Positions 1 to 9,157 of a DNA stretch of 64,000 bases are shown here, one piece after another; position 1 is the first letter of the stretch, and each line of letters opens with the position of its first letter. The notes under the pieces were generated by a model. That model was not told where the DNA came from, did no database searches, and saw nothing but the letters and a program-made list of their open reading frames with translations. This DNA is from Ruminococcus_C callidus (GTDB lineage: Bacteria; Bacillota; Clostridia; Oscillospirales; Ruminococcaceae): the NCBI RefSeq assembly GCF_049562855.1, contig NZ_CP186925.1, positions 1,922,001 to 1,986,000 of the forward strand. The letters are read 5' to 3'. Made by a program: the position numbers and the translations under genes.

Positions 1-2178
1 GACCTGAATGATATTTTAGACGACTGCCGAACTGCTTTTTCCGGTTTATCTGAATCGGAACAGGCATCTGCTGCACAGGCACTTGTGGGAAAGAATGCCA
101 TGTCCGGTTTCCTTGCACTCATGAATGCCGCACCTGCGGATATCAGCAAACTTGAGGGGGCAATTTCTGCCTGTGACGGCACATCCCTTTCCATGGCAGA
201 AACCATGCAGGACAACCTTGCCGGACAGCTGACCATTCTAAAATCTCAGCTGGAGGAACTGGCGATTTCCTTTTCGGATGTTCTGATGCCTGCAATCCGT
301 TCCATTGTAACATGGGTGCAGGGATTGGTGGATTGGCTGAATCAGCTTGACCCACAGACAAAAGAAACCATTGTCAAAATTGCACTGGCTGCAGCGGCTC
401 TCGGTCCTCTGCTGATTGTATTGGGAAAAACAGTATCCGGTGTGGGAACGGTCTTTTCCGCAGTGTCCAAACTGCCCGCCCTTTTCTCTGCTGTGCAGAG
501 TGGCATCGGAGCCATTACCGGAGCGTTAGGCGTGTCCTTAGGTCCGCTGCTTGCCATTATCGCAGCTGTTGCTGCTCTGGTGGCTGCTTTTGTGCATCTC
601 TGGAAAACCAATGACGAATTCAAAAGCAACATCATCGCCATCTGGGAGCAAATCAAAAGCACCTTTGCCGGATTGACACAGGGCATCACCGACCGACTAA
701 ATGATCTGGGATTCGACTTTGAGAGTTTCACCGATGTGCTGAAAGCAGCGTGGGATGGGTTGTGCAATCTGCTGGCTCCTATTTTTGAAGGTGTCTTTCA
801 AAATATCTCCAACATCTTTTCAGAGTTTACTGGTGTTCTTCTGGGGCTGCTGGACGTGCTGATTGGTCTGTTTACGGGCAACTGGGAGCAATGCTGGAAC
901 GGCATCAAGGGAATTTTCACTTCCATATGGGATTTTATCGTCAATACATTTTCCAATATTCTGAACACACTGAAAGGCATTGCAGATGTGGTTCTCGGTT
1001 GGTTTGGTACATCGTGGAACGAGGTCTGGACATCTGTGAAGGATTTCTTTGTGAACATTTGGAACAGCATATCCGCATTTTTCACCGGAATCATTACAGG
1101 AATACGGGATTTTTTTGTAAATACCTGGACAACAATCTCCACCACATTTACCGGTATCGTAACGAATATTCAGAACGTTGCGACAACTGTTTTCACAGCA
1201 ATTAAGGATTTTATCACAGGTATTTTTACTGCAATCTATGACTTCCTCTCGCCTTTGTTAGAGGCTTTTCGCTATCTGTTTGAAACAATATTTCAGGCAA
1301 TTCAGATACTCATCGGCATGGCGATGGATTGGATTTCAGAGAAAATTTCTGCCATCTGGAACGGCATCGTTTCTTTCCTTACGCCGATTTTAGAGGGTAT
1401 CCGCTCCACATTTGAAATCATATGGAACGCCGTCAAATCTGTCATTGATACCGTCATGTCGGCAATTTCAAGCGTGATCAGCACGGTGTGGAACGCCATC
1501 TCCGGTGTGATTTCTTCCGTTCTGAATTCTATAAAATCTGTTGTTTCCGGTGCATGGAATACCATATCCTCTACCATTTCCAATGTGATGAACACTATAA
1601 AATCCACGGTTTCCGGTATCTGGGACAGCATCAAATCTGCCATTTCCGATAAGGTGGGCGGCATTGTGGACACGGTGAAAAGCGGTTTCAACAACGCTGT
1701 GGATTTTGTGAAAGGACTGGCGTCCGATGCGTGGAACTGGGGCTCCGACATTATCAGCGGCATCATTGACGGCATCAGAAGCATGATTGGCAATCTTGCC
1801 GATTGTGTCACCGGTGTGGCGGATACGATTCGGGAATTTCTGCACTTTTCCGTACCGGATAAAGGACCGCTGACCGACTATGAAAGCTGGATGCCGGACT
1901 TTATGAAAGGGCTGGCTGACGGCATCCACAAAAGCAAGAAATATGTGGGAAAGGCTGTAGGCAGTGTGGCACAGGCAATGAAGCTGACCATGGATTCTGA
2001 TTTGCAGTATCAGCTTGACGGCATTTCCGGTGCGGTTTTGAGCCGTGATGCAAACGGCTCGGTGGTAAATAACTACTATAATGACAACAGCCGCACAGTG
2101 CATCAGACCAACAATAGTCCGAAAGCACTATCACGGCTGGAGATTTATAGACTTACAAGGAATGCGGTGAAGCAGTAA
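1..2178 (+). CDS. Phage tail tape measure protein, 3' part (prophage A)
   Basis: The frame is open from the first base, so this is the C-terminal part of a tape measure protein whose start lies outside the window. It sets tail length and lines the tail tube. Visible parts are the end of the TP901-type PhageMin_Tail region, a hydrophobic Ala/Leu-rich stretch, a long run of Trp/Ile-rich repeats of the type IWNxI..VxxxI, and a C-terminal block with FSVPDKGPLTDYE. It aligns throughout with the 1147-aa tape measure protein of prophage B (28881-32324) but has fewer repeats, implying a shorter tail. The next tail gene, Dit, lies 2.2 kb downstream beyond three reverse-strand cargo genes. Confidence 0.93.
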   Translation, partial: DLNDILDDCRTAFSGLSESEQASAAQALVGKNAMSGFLALMNAAPADISKLEGAISACDGTSLSMAETMQDNLAGQLTILKSQLEELAISFSDVLMPAIRSIVTWVQGLVDWLNQLDPQTKETIVKIALAAAALGPLLIVLGKTVSGVGTVFSAVSKLPALFSAVQSGIGAITGALGVSLGPLLAIIAAVAALVAAFVHLWKTNDEFKSNIIAIWEQIKSTFAGLTQGITDRLNDLGFDFESFTDVLKAAWDGLCNLLAPIFEGVFQNISNIFSEFTGVLLGLLDVLIGLFTGNWEQCWNGIKGIFTSIWDFIVNTFSNILNTLKGIADVVLGWFGTSWNEVWTSVKDFFVNIWNSISAFFTGIITGIRDFFVNTWTTISTTFTGIVTNIQNVATTVFTAIKDFITGIFTAIYDFLSPLLEAFRYLFETIFQAIQILIGMAMDWISEKISAIWNGIVSFLTPILEGIRSTFEIIWNAVKSVIDTVMSAISSVISTVWNAISGVISSVLNSIKSVVSGAWNTISSTISNVMNTIKSTVSGIWDSIKSAISDKVGGIVDTVKSGFNNAVDFVKGLASDAWNWGSDIISGIIDGIRSMIGNLADCVTGVADTIREFLHFSVPDKGPLTDYESWMPDFMKGLADGIHKSKKYVGKAVGSVAQAMKLTMDSDLQYQLDGISGAVLSRDANGSVVNNYYNDNSRTVHQTNNSPKALSRLEIYRLTRNAVKQ

Positions 2179-2217
2179 TGGGGCGGAGTTTCTGCCCTGC
2201 AAACTGGAATTGTTGTT

Positions 2218-2538
2218 CTACCTCTTCTTTTTGGGCTTCGGATTTGGCAATTCGTCATACATGGCATCAAACAATCCGGTCAAGTAATCCTTATTGTCAA
2301 CATCATCTACAAGCAACATCTCTTTTGCCCCATCGTACGGCAATTCATACTCAGCATTTGGCATATAAGAAATTGCTGCTTTTACTGGTTTCACCAGTAG
2401 CCTGTCATCATAAATTCCACCAACAATCTTGCCCTTATAATAGAGTATAAATTCTCCCATCATTGCTCTATATGATATATCGTTTAACTCGCATAACTGT
2501 CCTAAAATAAATTCTAAATAATCTTTACTCGATGCCAT
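2218..2538 (-). CDS. TfoX N-terminal domain-like protein (prophage A cargo)
   Basis: This 106-aa protein resembles the TfoX/Sxy N-terminal domain: an N-terminal helix (DYLEFILGQL), then a beta-rich segment with GEFILYYKGKIVGGIYDDRLLVK. Many clostridial genomes carry short stand-alone versions near acetyltransferases, and their function is unsettled. The C-terminus is a basic KPKPKKKR tail. A GAGAGG ribosome binding site precedes the start. It is the last of three reverse-strand, AT-rich genes between tape measure and Dit, and faces the tape measure gene tail to tail. I infer lysogenic cargo rather than a tail function. Confidence 0.8.
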   Translation of the reverse strand: MASSKDYLEFILGQLCELNDISYRAMMGEFILYYKGKIVGGIYDDRLLVKPVKAAISYMPNAEYELPYDGAKEMLLVDDVDNKDYLTGLFDAMYDELPNPKPKKKR

Positions 2539-2587
2539 ATTTCCTCTCTATACTTCCGATTTTTCTCTTTTAAGGTAAGTTAGACCT

Positions 2588-3268
2588 TTAATTCCTATAC
2601 TGATTACAAAATGCTGACATCTCATCCTCCAGCAGCTTAAATACCTTTGCAACCAGATACCCGTCAGCAATTGCATGATTCAGTCTCACACTGACCGGCA
2701 TTAAAAACTGTCCGTTTTCTTCATGATACCTTCCCCAGTTGATAATCGGTGCAAAAAACAGATGCCCGTCTGGAAGTTCAATATTCAATGAGTCATAAGA
2801 CAACCATGAAATGTAAGAAGCATCAAACCAGTTTGGATGATTTGCCATATCAAGAAGATATTCTCTTGTCTCCTTCGCTTTTCTGATATCCTCTGCACAA
2901 TCCTTATAGAAAACGTGATAGTCTGCATTATAAACGGTATAAACCGGTGTACAGGTCTCCGTATCCTCGTGAAAAATATACTGTGCGGGATTAATCTGGT
3001 CATAGCAAATCAGTTCTTCGGTCTGCCAAATATACCCCATTCTGTAATCCTCTCTGGAATTAAGTACCTTTGCGAGTATATACAGAAAATTAATATAAAA
3101 CTTCGTACCAGAATCTTCTGAAAACTTTTTCAGTGCTGTCACATTGATTCTTGCCGTCATAGAAGTGGAACATTTACAATCTTCCGAAAAATGCCGGAAC
3201 ACTCCGCTCCTGTAATAAGTCTGCTTATCTATTATTTTATAATTCATGTTTTTATCCGATATAGTCAT
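2588..3268 (-). CDS. Type A chloramphenicol acetyltransferase-like protein (prophage A cargo)
   Basis: This 226-aa protein has the length and layout of type A (CatA) chloramphenicol O-acetyltransferases, which use acetyl-CoA to acetylate a hydroxyl acceptor. The catalytic HxxxDG motif near the C-terminus reads LNHAIADGYLV, and the N-terminal RHFSE...STSMTARINVT region is also typical. I chose the ATG at 3268 because GGAGG precedes it; an upstream in-frame ATG at 3280 has no ribosome binding site. Base composition is more AT-rich than the flanking tail genes. Divergent family members often do not confer resistance, so the substrate is open. Confidence 0.85.
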   Translation of the reverse strand: MTISDKNMNYKIIDKQTYYRSGVFRHFSEDCKCSTSMTARINVTALKKFSEDSGTKFYINFLYILAKVLNSREDYRMGYIWQTEELICYDQINPAQYIFHEDTETCTPVYTVYNADYHVFYKDCAEDIRKAKETREYLLDMANHPNWFDASYISWLSYDSLNIELPDGHLFFAPIINWGRYHEENGQFLMPVSVRLNHAIADGYLVAKVFKLLEDEMSAFCNQYRN

Positions 3269-3452
3269 TTTATCCTCCAAATATTTTATTATGATTTATA
3301 GACTATACCGGTCAATGCAATGCAAAGCCTCATGTCAATCATCACCGTCCTCTCGTTGCCATCATCAAGTCAACTATAATCAAAAGCATATTATATTCCT
3401 TACACTTTCATACCTTCCAGCACTACAAATGGGAAGCTGTGTTTCTGATTAT

Positions 3453-4256
3453 TCAGAATCCACCGTAATGTTTTAAGGTTTCTGCTGCAATTTCAGAACC
3501 GACATTCATAGCCTTTTCAATATTATTTTCGAGCATATATGAGCAGACAAATCCGGCGTGATAGCTGTCACCACAACCGGTCGTGTCAATTATGCTTTCA
3601 ACTTTCACAGCTTGCACTTTGAATTCCTGTCCATTAAGGTATGTAACGCTTCCACGTTCTGCAAGTGACACGTTGAACAGGGAACGGTATTTATTCGATA
3701 ATTCTTTGAACCTCGGCAGGAGTTCTTCCGAGCCGCTTATCATAAAGAAATCAACATGCGGAGCAAATCGTTCCATATCTGCAAAATCTCTATATACATC
3801 AAAATCTACCGCAAGCTTAAAGCCAAGAGTTTCCTTCAGTTCAACTACTTGCGAAAAACACGAAGCCCAGAAATGAACAAAGACTACATCGGACCTTGAT
3901 AAGATTTTGATTTCATTATCATTCAGTACGATGTTATCGAGAATTTCTCCGTTCCATGAATCATCTTTATAATACCTATCGCCCGATTCTGTAAGGTAAG
4001 TCATATTATTTGCAGTCTGATACCTTTCATCAATGCGTATATGGTTTTTATCAATATCAAGCTTTGATATTGAATCCATTATCGCTTCTGCATATTTATC
4101 TTTTCCGACAACACCAAGAAGCGTAACATCTATATCCTTAAAGTGCGAGGCATGAACAGCAAAATTCAATGCTTCTCCTCCCGGTCTGATTATTTCAGTA
4201 CCGTAAAAAACATCTGCACATATACAAGGAAGTGCAGTCAGCTTAATTTTATTCAT
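3453..4256 (-). CDS. PfkB-family carbohydrate kinase, FrlD-like (prophage A cargo)
   Basis: This 267-aa ribokinase-fold kinase would phosphorylate a sugar or sugar-amine with ATP in the cytoplasm. The N-terminal RPGGEALNFAVHAS matches PfkB signature 1, and DTTGCGDSYHAGF near residue 225-240 matches signature 2, including the catalytic Asp in GCGD. The short length and the ending AAETLKHYGGF recall fructoselysine 6-kinase (FrlD), but no deglycase or transporter is adjacent, so the substrate is unproven. It is the first gene of the reverse-strand cargo block and has its own strong promoter (4315-4344). Confidence 0.85.
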   Translation of the reverse strand: MNKIKLTALPCICADVFYGTEIIRPGGEALNFAVHASHFKDIDVTLLGVVGKDKYAEAIMDSISKLDIDKNHIRIDERYQTANNMTYLTESGDRYYKDDSWNGEILDNIVLNDNEIKILSRSDVVFVHFWASCFSQVVELKETLGFKLAVDFDVYRDFADMERFAPHVDFFMISGSEELLPRFKELSNKYRSLFNVSLAERGSVTYLNGQEFKVQAVKVESIIDTTGCGDSYHAGFVCSYMLENNIEKAMNVGSEIAAETLKHYGGF

Positions 4257-4314
4257 TATACCACCTCACAAATTCCGATTTATAGGGCTGTCACGCCCTA
4301 CAGCATATAACCCA

Positions 4315-4344
4315 ATTATATCACATTCCACTCTCAAAAGTCAA
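4315..4344 (-). promoter_or_regulatory. Sigma-A-type promoter for the cargo block
   Basis: Reading on the minus strand, TTGACT, an 18-bp spacer and TATAAT point into the PfkB kinase gene. The spacer ends GTGA directly before the -10. The same style (TTGACT, 18 bp, GTGG, TATAAT) occurs before the other moron at 38043-38072. The promoter lies just upstream of the Dit ribosome binding site on the opposite strand. Confidence 0.75.
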
Positions 4345-4361
4345 TGAAAGGAGCTGAAACT

Positions 4362-5237
4362 TTGGTTTTCTCTCTCATCCTCGAAAACGCCGCCGGCGAA
4401 CAAATCGACCTAACCACCACAGCCAACCGCTATATGGTCTCCGAAATCGACGGTCTGTATCCCCCTGCCGGCACAGTCAGCACCTCCACCTATGCCGGCA
4501 TGAACGGCAGCTATCTGAACAACGCATTCATCGAAAAGCGGAACATCGTCATTACCTTTCAGATGCGTGGAGTGAACATCGAAAAACGCCGTCACGCCTT
4601 GTACCGTGTGGTGAAACCCTCCCGCTATCTCAAGCTCTATTACAAAACGGCAGGCATTGACGTGTGCACCGAAGGCTATGTGGAAACCTGCCCTGTGGAA
4701 CACTTCAGTGATAAGGTCAGCGGTCAGATTTCAATGATTTGTCCCGACCCGTACTTTTACAGCACCTTTGCAATTCACGCCTACTACAGCCAGATTGCAG
4801 GGGCATTTGTATTTCCCTTTCCGCAAAGTGACGAGCCGTTTCCCCTTGGAATTTACAGCACCACGGATAATATCCCCATACAAAATGACGGTGATGAAAC
4901 AGGCTTTACCATTCGCATAGAAGCATGGGCAAATGAAACAGTGCCGGAAATCGCCGCAGTAACACCAACGATATACAATGCCGACACCGGCGAATATCTT
5001 CAAATCAAAGGCGAAATTCTCAAAGGAGATGTCATTACAATCACCACCAAAACAGGCAGCAAAACGGTGACGCTCACCCGAAACGGCGTGGATTTCAACA
5101 TCATCAATCGACTGGTGGCAGGTTCCACATGGCTGACGCTCCGTGAGGGACAAAACACGTTTCATGTAACCGCCGTTCGCAATGTGAAAAATATCCGTGT
5201 GACCTTGATGCACACAAATGCGTATTTAGGAGTGTAA
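4362..5237 (+). CDS. Distal tail protein (Dit), siphovirus tail component (prophage A)
   Basis: This protein of about 291 aa aligns along its length with the 290-aa Dit of prophage B (27094-27966). Dit forms the hexameric hub between tail tube and baseplate. The N-terminal FSLILENAAGE, the central GMNGSYLNNAFIEKRN and the C-terminal galectin-like half (GDVITITTKTGSKTVTLTRNG) are shared. I prefer the TTG at 4362: AAAGGAG lies 8 bp upstream and the position matches the prophage B start. The in-frame ATG at 4344 would contain that ribosome binding site. Confidence 0.88.
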   Translation: MVFSLILENAAGEQIDLTTTANRYMVSEIDGLYPPAGTVSTSTYAGMNGSYLNNAFIEKRNIVITFQMRGVNIEKRRHALYRVVKPSRYLKLYYKTAGIDVCTEGYVETCPVEHFSDKVSGQISMICPDPYFYSTFAIHAYYSQIAGAFVFPFPQSDEPFPLGIYSTTDNIPIQNDGDETGFTIRIEAWANETVPEIAAVTPTIYNADTGEYLQIKGEILKGDVITITTKTGSKTVTLTRNGVDFNIINRLVAGSTWLTLREGQNTFHVTAVRNVKNIRVTLMHTNAYLGV

Positions 5238-5240
5238 AAG

Positions 5241-6027
5241 ATGCAGATTGAAATTTATTGTTTTACGGCAAAAGAACGCAGTATCTCAGCAGAGCTTATG
5301 GCAATCTGCGACAGTTTTTCTTCGCTGCTCTGGGACGTGGAATATTACAAATGCGGCTGCTTTGAAGTGTACATTGCCGCCAATGCCAAAAATGTGGAGA
5401 TTTTCCGGACAGGAAGAATCATCGGGCGTAATGATGACAAGGAACACTTCGGCATCATCGAGTCGGTACAAATTGATACCGATGCAGAAAATGGTGATTA
5501 TCTGACCGTTTCAGGCAGATTCCTGACATCACTGCTTTCCCGCAGAATCATTTACCCGTCATTTTCCGCAGGCAATACCTTTGAAAATATTGTGCGGAGT
5601 GTGCTTTCCGACAATGCCATATCCGCTGGCACCCGCACCATTTCCGGACTTTCTATGGGAACAGTCAGCGGCGAATGCTGGCAAAGCAGAACAAGACTGC
5701 AAGTCAGCTATGATAATCTGATGGAATGGCTGTATACCATTTGCGAAACCATTGGCGGTTCGGTAAATATCCGCATGGAAGGCAATGCACTGAAATGTGA
5801 TCTTCTGCAAGGCACAGACCGCAGTATTTTACAGAACGACAATCCCCATATCGTCCATTGCTGCATTTTCCACGCAGTATCAGTACAACAAAGACTATTT
5901 TGTCGGCGATTATGTCACTGTGAAGCATGTGCGTTTCGGACTCATACAGCCGAAAATTCAGCTTGTGGGCATGATTGAAAGCTTTGATCAGAACGGCAGA
6001 AGTCTGACACCAACATTCAAAATATAG
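5241..6027 (+). pseudogene. Gp37-like tail protein, broken by internal deletion (prophage A)
   Basis: The first 200 residues match the 357-aa Gp37-like protein of prophage B (26017-27090; Siphovirus ReqiPepy6 Gp37-like family, a tail hub/Tal-position protein) up to NPHIV near 5850. The frame then runs into nonsense ending at 5978. The true C-terminus (IAAFSTQYQYNKDYFVGDY) resumes in another frame from about 5857 to 6027. Against the intact copy about 94 codons are missing. The length difference is about 281 bp, not a multiple of three, so the deletion also shifts frame. Without this protein prophage A probably cannot build an infectious tail tip. Confidence 0.88.
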
Positions 6028-6036
6028 GAGGTACTT

Positions 6037-7410
6037 ATGGCATTTTCATATGGATTTTTCAATGCAAAAAATCTGGACAGAGTTTACACAGCAGAAGATT
6101 TCACAGGATATTTGTCAAGCATGATCTGCAATGGTGTATTGGATACTTACGGGAACAATTTTTCGGTTACTGCCGGAGAAAAGCTCTCGGTTCTCATCGG
6201 CACGGGAAAAGCATGGCTGAACGGTCACTATTTCATCAATGACACTGTATATACCCTCGATTTGCGGAAATATGCAGATGAATCCCTTTCACGCTATGTG
6301 ACCATCGGCATCAGCTGTGATGTCAGTGATTCCGTCCGTGCCTGCAAACTGGAAGTAAAGTCCGGAACAGCGGCAACTGCGCCAACGATTCCTGTTTTTG
6401 AAAATACGGATACGAAAACATATCTGACCCTTGCGTCGGTTCGTCTGAACGGCGGTGTAACGAAAATTACGGATGCCAATATCAAAGATTATCGTGCAGA
6501 TGAGAAGAAATGCGGCTATGTGAAGTGTATTCTGGGAAAATGCAGGGTGTCTGAAATGCTTGTTGCTATGACGGTTTTAACAGACAGAGTTCAAGAAATG
6601 ACTGGTAAACTCGACACGCTGCAAAGCACTGTGGATATGCTTCAGCTAAAGGTGGATGACCTTACAGGCGATGTAATTGCTGTCGGTTCTCTTGGCAAGG
6701 AGATTTACTATGTTCTCTACAGCAACGGCAATCTGCTGGTGCGTGGCACGGGAGAAATGTATGATTATGATTTGGACACCAACTTATCTCCCTTGCGCGG
6801 CAATAGCGACATTCAAGCTGTTGTAATTGATGAGGGAATCGTTTCTGTAGGTGATTATGTTTTTGAAAATTGCAAAAACATGAAAAATATCACACTCCCG
6901 CCCTCGCTGACAAGTATCGGACAAGCAGCTTTCATGCAGGGAGATAATTATATCGGTGAGGTGTGTGGTTTAACGAATATTGCAATTCCGTCAAAAGTTA
7001 CAAGCATTTCGGGCAGTGCATTCTGGGGTACTGCAATTGAAAGCCTTGTTATTCTTGATTCAGTTACGGAAATTGGAAAATATGCCTTCCGTGACTGTAC
7101 GGCATTAAAGAAAGTAACCATCAATGGAACTGTTATCGGTGAGTTTATGTTCGTCAGCTGTACAAAGCTGTCGAACTTTACCATAGGCTCAAAGCTGAAG
7201 AAAATCGGCTCGAACGTGTTCAATTACTGCTCCGCCCTCAAGCTGATTACCTATGATGGTACGCTTGCACAGTGGCAGACGATTGAAAAAGGCAATAACT
7301 GGGACGGCAAATCTGCTATGGACATTGCAAAATCCGGACTTACAAAAATTCAGTGTACTGACGGGTATCTGGAATACGCTGACGGCACATGGAACGAGGT
7401 GAAGGAATGA
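6037..7410 (+). CDS. Tail fibre/receptor-binding protein with BspA-type leucine-rich repeats (prophage A)
   Basis: This 457-aa protein starts with a module shared with prophage B (MAFSYGFFNAKNLDRVYTAEDF, about residues 1-180), which likely docks on the baseplate and contains a Cys-rich KKCGYVKCILGKC. A short coiled coil follows (about 185-215), then a C-terminal array of BspA/LRR_5 repeats (LPPSLTSIGQAAF, IPSKVTSISGSAF, VTEIGKYAFRDC). Such repeats bind host surfaces or extracellular matrix, and here probably serve receptor recognition. AGGAGG precedes the ATG. The last four bases overlap the next gene as ATGA. Confidence 0.85.
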   Translation: MAFSYGFFNAKNLDRVYTAEDFTGYLSSMICNGVLDTYGNNFSVTAGEKLSVLIGTGKAWLNGHYFINDTVYTLDLRKYADESLSRYVTIGISCDVSDSVRACKLEVKSGTAATAPTIPVFENTDTKTYLTLASVRLNGGVTKITDANIKDYRADEKKCGYVKCILGKCRVSEMLVAMTVLTDRVQEMTGKLDTLQSTVDMLQLKVDDLTGDVIAVGSLGKEIYYVLYSNGNLLVRGTGEMYDYDLDTNLSPLRGNSDIQAVVIDEGIVSVGDYVFENCKNMKNITLPPSLTSIGQAAFMQGDNYIGEVCGLTNIAIPSKVTSISGSAFWGTAIESLVILDSVTEIGKYAFRDCTALKKVTINGTVIGEFMFVSCTKLSNFTIGSKLKKIGSNVFNYCSALKLITYDGTLAQWQTIEKGNNWDGKSAMDIAKSGLTKIQCTDGYLEYADGTWNEVKE

Positions 7411-8711
7411 TGCTGAAATTTCTTGTAAAGGGACAGAAAATTGAGCTTCTAGAACGCGAAGTGATTGCCTCCGACCAGATTGCATTTGTAACACTGAAAT
7501 TTGTATTTGACGGCGATTGGAAAAAGTTTCACAAGGTGGTGCAGTTTACCCAGTGTGATGAAACATACAACCGTGTGCTCGGCACTGACGGACTGTCCTG
7601 TTTGCTGCCTGCGGAGCTTCATGCAGGTGCGGTAAAGCTATCCGTATTCGGATATGACGCTGACAATACATCCGGACTGCGTGCCACAACGGTTCCGGTG
7701 ACACTACATATTCGTGCATCCGGATTTGTAGGAGAGGATGCCGATTCCCCCATTCCGCCGACGCCCGATTTGTATACGCAGCTTTTACAGAAAATCGGTG
7801 AAGTGCAGCATGGGAAAGATGGTGCAGACGGCAAGGATGGAAAAGACGGCTTATCCGCATATGAACTTGCCGTGCAGAACGGATTCACAGGGACACTTGC
7901 AGAATGGCTTGCTTTTCTCAAAGGGAAAGACGGCGAAAATGGCGTGGATGGGAAAAACGGTGTGAATGGCTCTGACGGTAAATCCGCTTACATCATTGCA
8001 ATGGAACACGGCTTTGTTGGCACTGAAACAGAATGGCTGGAAAGCCTCAGAGGGGCTGACGGTAAAGATGGCTTGCCTGGAAAAGACGGTAAAAATGGTG
8101 TAGATGGCAAAGACGGAATAACACCTGATATGTCAAGCTATGCAACAAAAACAGATATTGCAGAGCTGCAAAAACAAATTGAAAGCATTTCCGGAATCAG
8201 TTATATTTCTGTATTTGAAAGCGGTTCTGATACTTTGCAGAAATACGGTGACAGCATTTACACCTATTACAACGATGGTTATCGTTCTCTTGCAGGTTTT
8301 GCGGAGAGTTATCCGCATTTCTGCTCTGCTGAAAATGATTATGCCCTGTATTTCAATCAGAACGATTTCAGTTGGGCAGGAAATGTTTTTGTGATGTTTC
8401 TGACACCTGTCGCAATTACTTCAAAAATGAAGCTGCTTTTAAGCTATATGGTCGGTGCATCACAGGACGCTGAATTTTATCTTATTCCGAAGACAGATAA
8501 AACAGGGTCGGAATTGGCTCAGTATATCTATGAAGAAATCAAAGCAGAAAATGCTTTGAAATTATCATTTAAATGGCTTTATTCCGATACTTTCATTTCT
8601 GTGATGCAGTCACTGAAAAATGTGTCGGATGGAGAATATTATCTCGCTTTCAAAGGCACATCGGATAATTCACATCCGATGGTGAAGTCTATTAAATTTA
8701 TGAAGGAGTGA
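7407..8711 (+). CDS. Baseplate upper/fibre protein with collagen-like repeats (prophage A)
   Basis: This 434-aa protein follows the LRR fibre with an ATGA overlap, so translation is probably coupled. Residues 1-110 (LKFLVKGQKIELLEREV...VTLHIRASGF) match the prophage B homologue and look like a BppU-type N-terminal domain. The middle carries Gly-X-Y runs of the GKDGADGKDGKDG type, broken by two units of the GKSAY..A...GF.GTE.EWLESL kind. The C-terminal 200 residues are globular. Collagen-like triple helices are common shafts of tail fibres. The N-terminal ATG at 7407 was chosen for the overlap and the GAGGTGAAGG upstream. Confidence 0.85.
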   Translation: MMLKFLVKGQKIELLEREVIASDQIAFVTLKFVFDGDWKKFHKVVQFTQCDETYNRVLGTDGLSCLLPAELHAGAVKLSVFGYDADNTSGLRATTVPVTLHIRASGFVGEDADSPIPPTPDLYTQLLQKIGEVQHGKDGADGKDGKDGLSAYELAVQNGFTGTLAEWLAFLKGKDGENGVDGKNGVNGSDGKSAYIIAMEHGFVGTETEWLESLRGADGKDGLPGKDGKNGVDGKDGITPDMSSYATKTDIAELQKQIESISGISYISVFESGSDTLQKYGDSIYTYYNDGYRSLAGFAESYPHFCSAENDYALYFNQNDFSWAGNVFVMFLTPVAITSKMKLLLSYMVGASQDAEFYLIPKTDKTGSELAQYIYEEIKAENALKLSFKWLYSDTFISVMQSLKNVSDGEYYLAFKGTSDNSHPMVKSIKFMKE

Positions 8712-8715
8712 TCTT

Positions 8716-9156
8716 ATGAAAGATACCATTTGCCTGATTGCAGGCATTGTCGGCGGATTTATCGCAACACTGCTCGGCGGCTGGGATTCCGCATTGGCAA
8801 CACTCGTAGTTTTTATGGGCATTGACCTTGTGACAGGTGTCGTAACAGCTGTCATGGGCAAATCCAAGCACAGCAGCAGCGGTTCTCTCAGCAGTAAGGC
8901 AGGCTGGGTCGGACTTGCAAAGAAGTTTTGTATTCTGCTTATGGTGGTGGTCGGCGTGAGAATTGATATTCTCATTGGCACAAATTATATCCGTGATACC
9001 GTGTGCATCAGCTTCTGTCTGAACGAACTGCTCTCCATTATCGAGAATACGACACTTATGGGAATTCCTTTCCCACCTGCAATCAAAAAAGCAATTGATG
9101 TTCTGCAAACGAAAATCGGCAGAACCGAAGAAACGACCGACAAGGAGGACAATTAA
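8716..9156 (+). CDS. Phage holin, toxin secretion/lysis holin family (prophage A)
   Basis: This 146-aa membrane protein has hydrophobic segments around residues 5-20, 27-45, 70-90 and 95-115. The signature GGWDSALATLVVFMGIDLVTG is typical of Holin_4 (TcdE/Cp-1-like) proteins. Holins permeabilise the membrane at the end of the lytic cycle so that endolysin reaches the wall. The prophage B copy (22490-22930) has the same length and high identity. The amidase gene starts one base after its stop. Confidence 0.92.
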   Translation: MKDTICLIAGIVGGFIATLLGGWDSALATLVVFMGIDLVTGVVTAVMGKSKHSSSGSLSSKAGWVGLAKKFCILLMVVVGVRIDILIGTNYIRDTVCISFCLNELLSIIENTTLMGIPFPPAIKKAIDVLQTKIGRTEETTDKEDN

Positions 9157-9157
9157 T

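Noticed and set aside
2588..3268. Calling the acetyltransferase-like gene a proven chloramphenicol resistance gene
   Set aside because: The HxxxDG motif is present but sequence outside it diverges from characterised CAT enzymes; substrate cannot be inferred.
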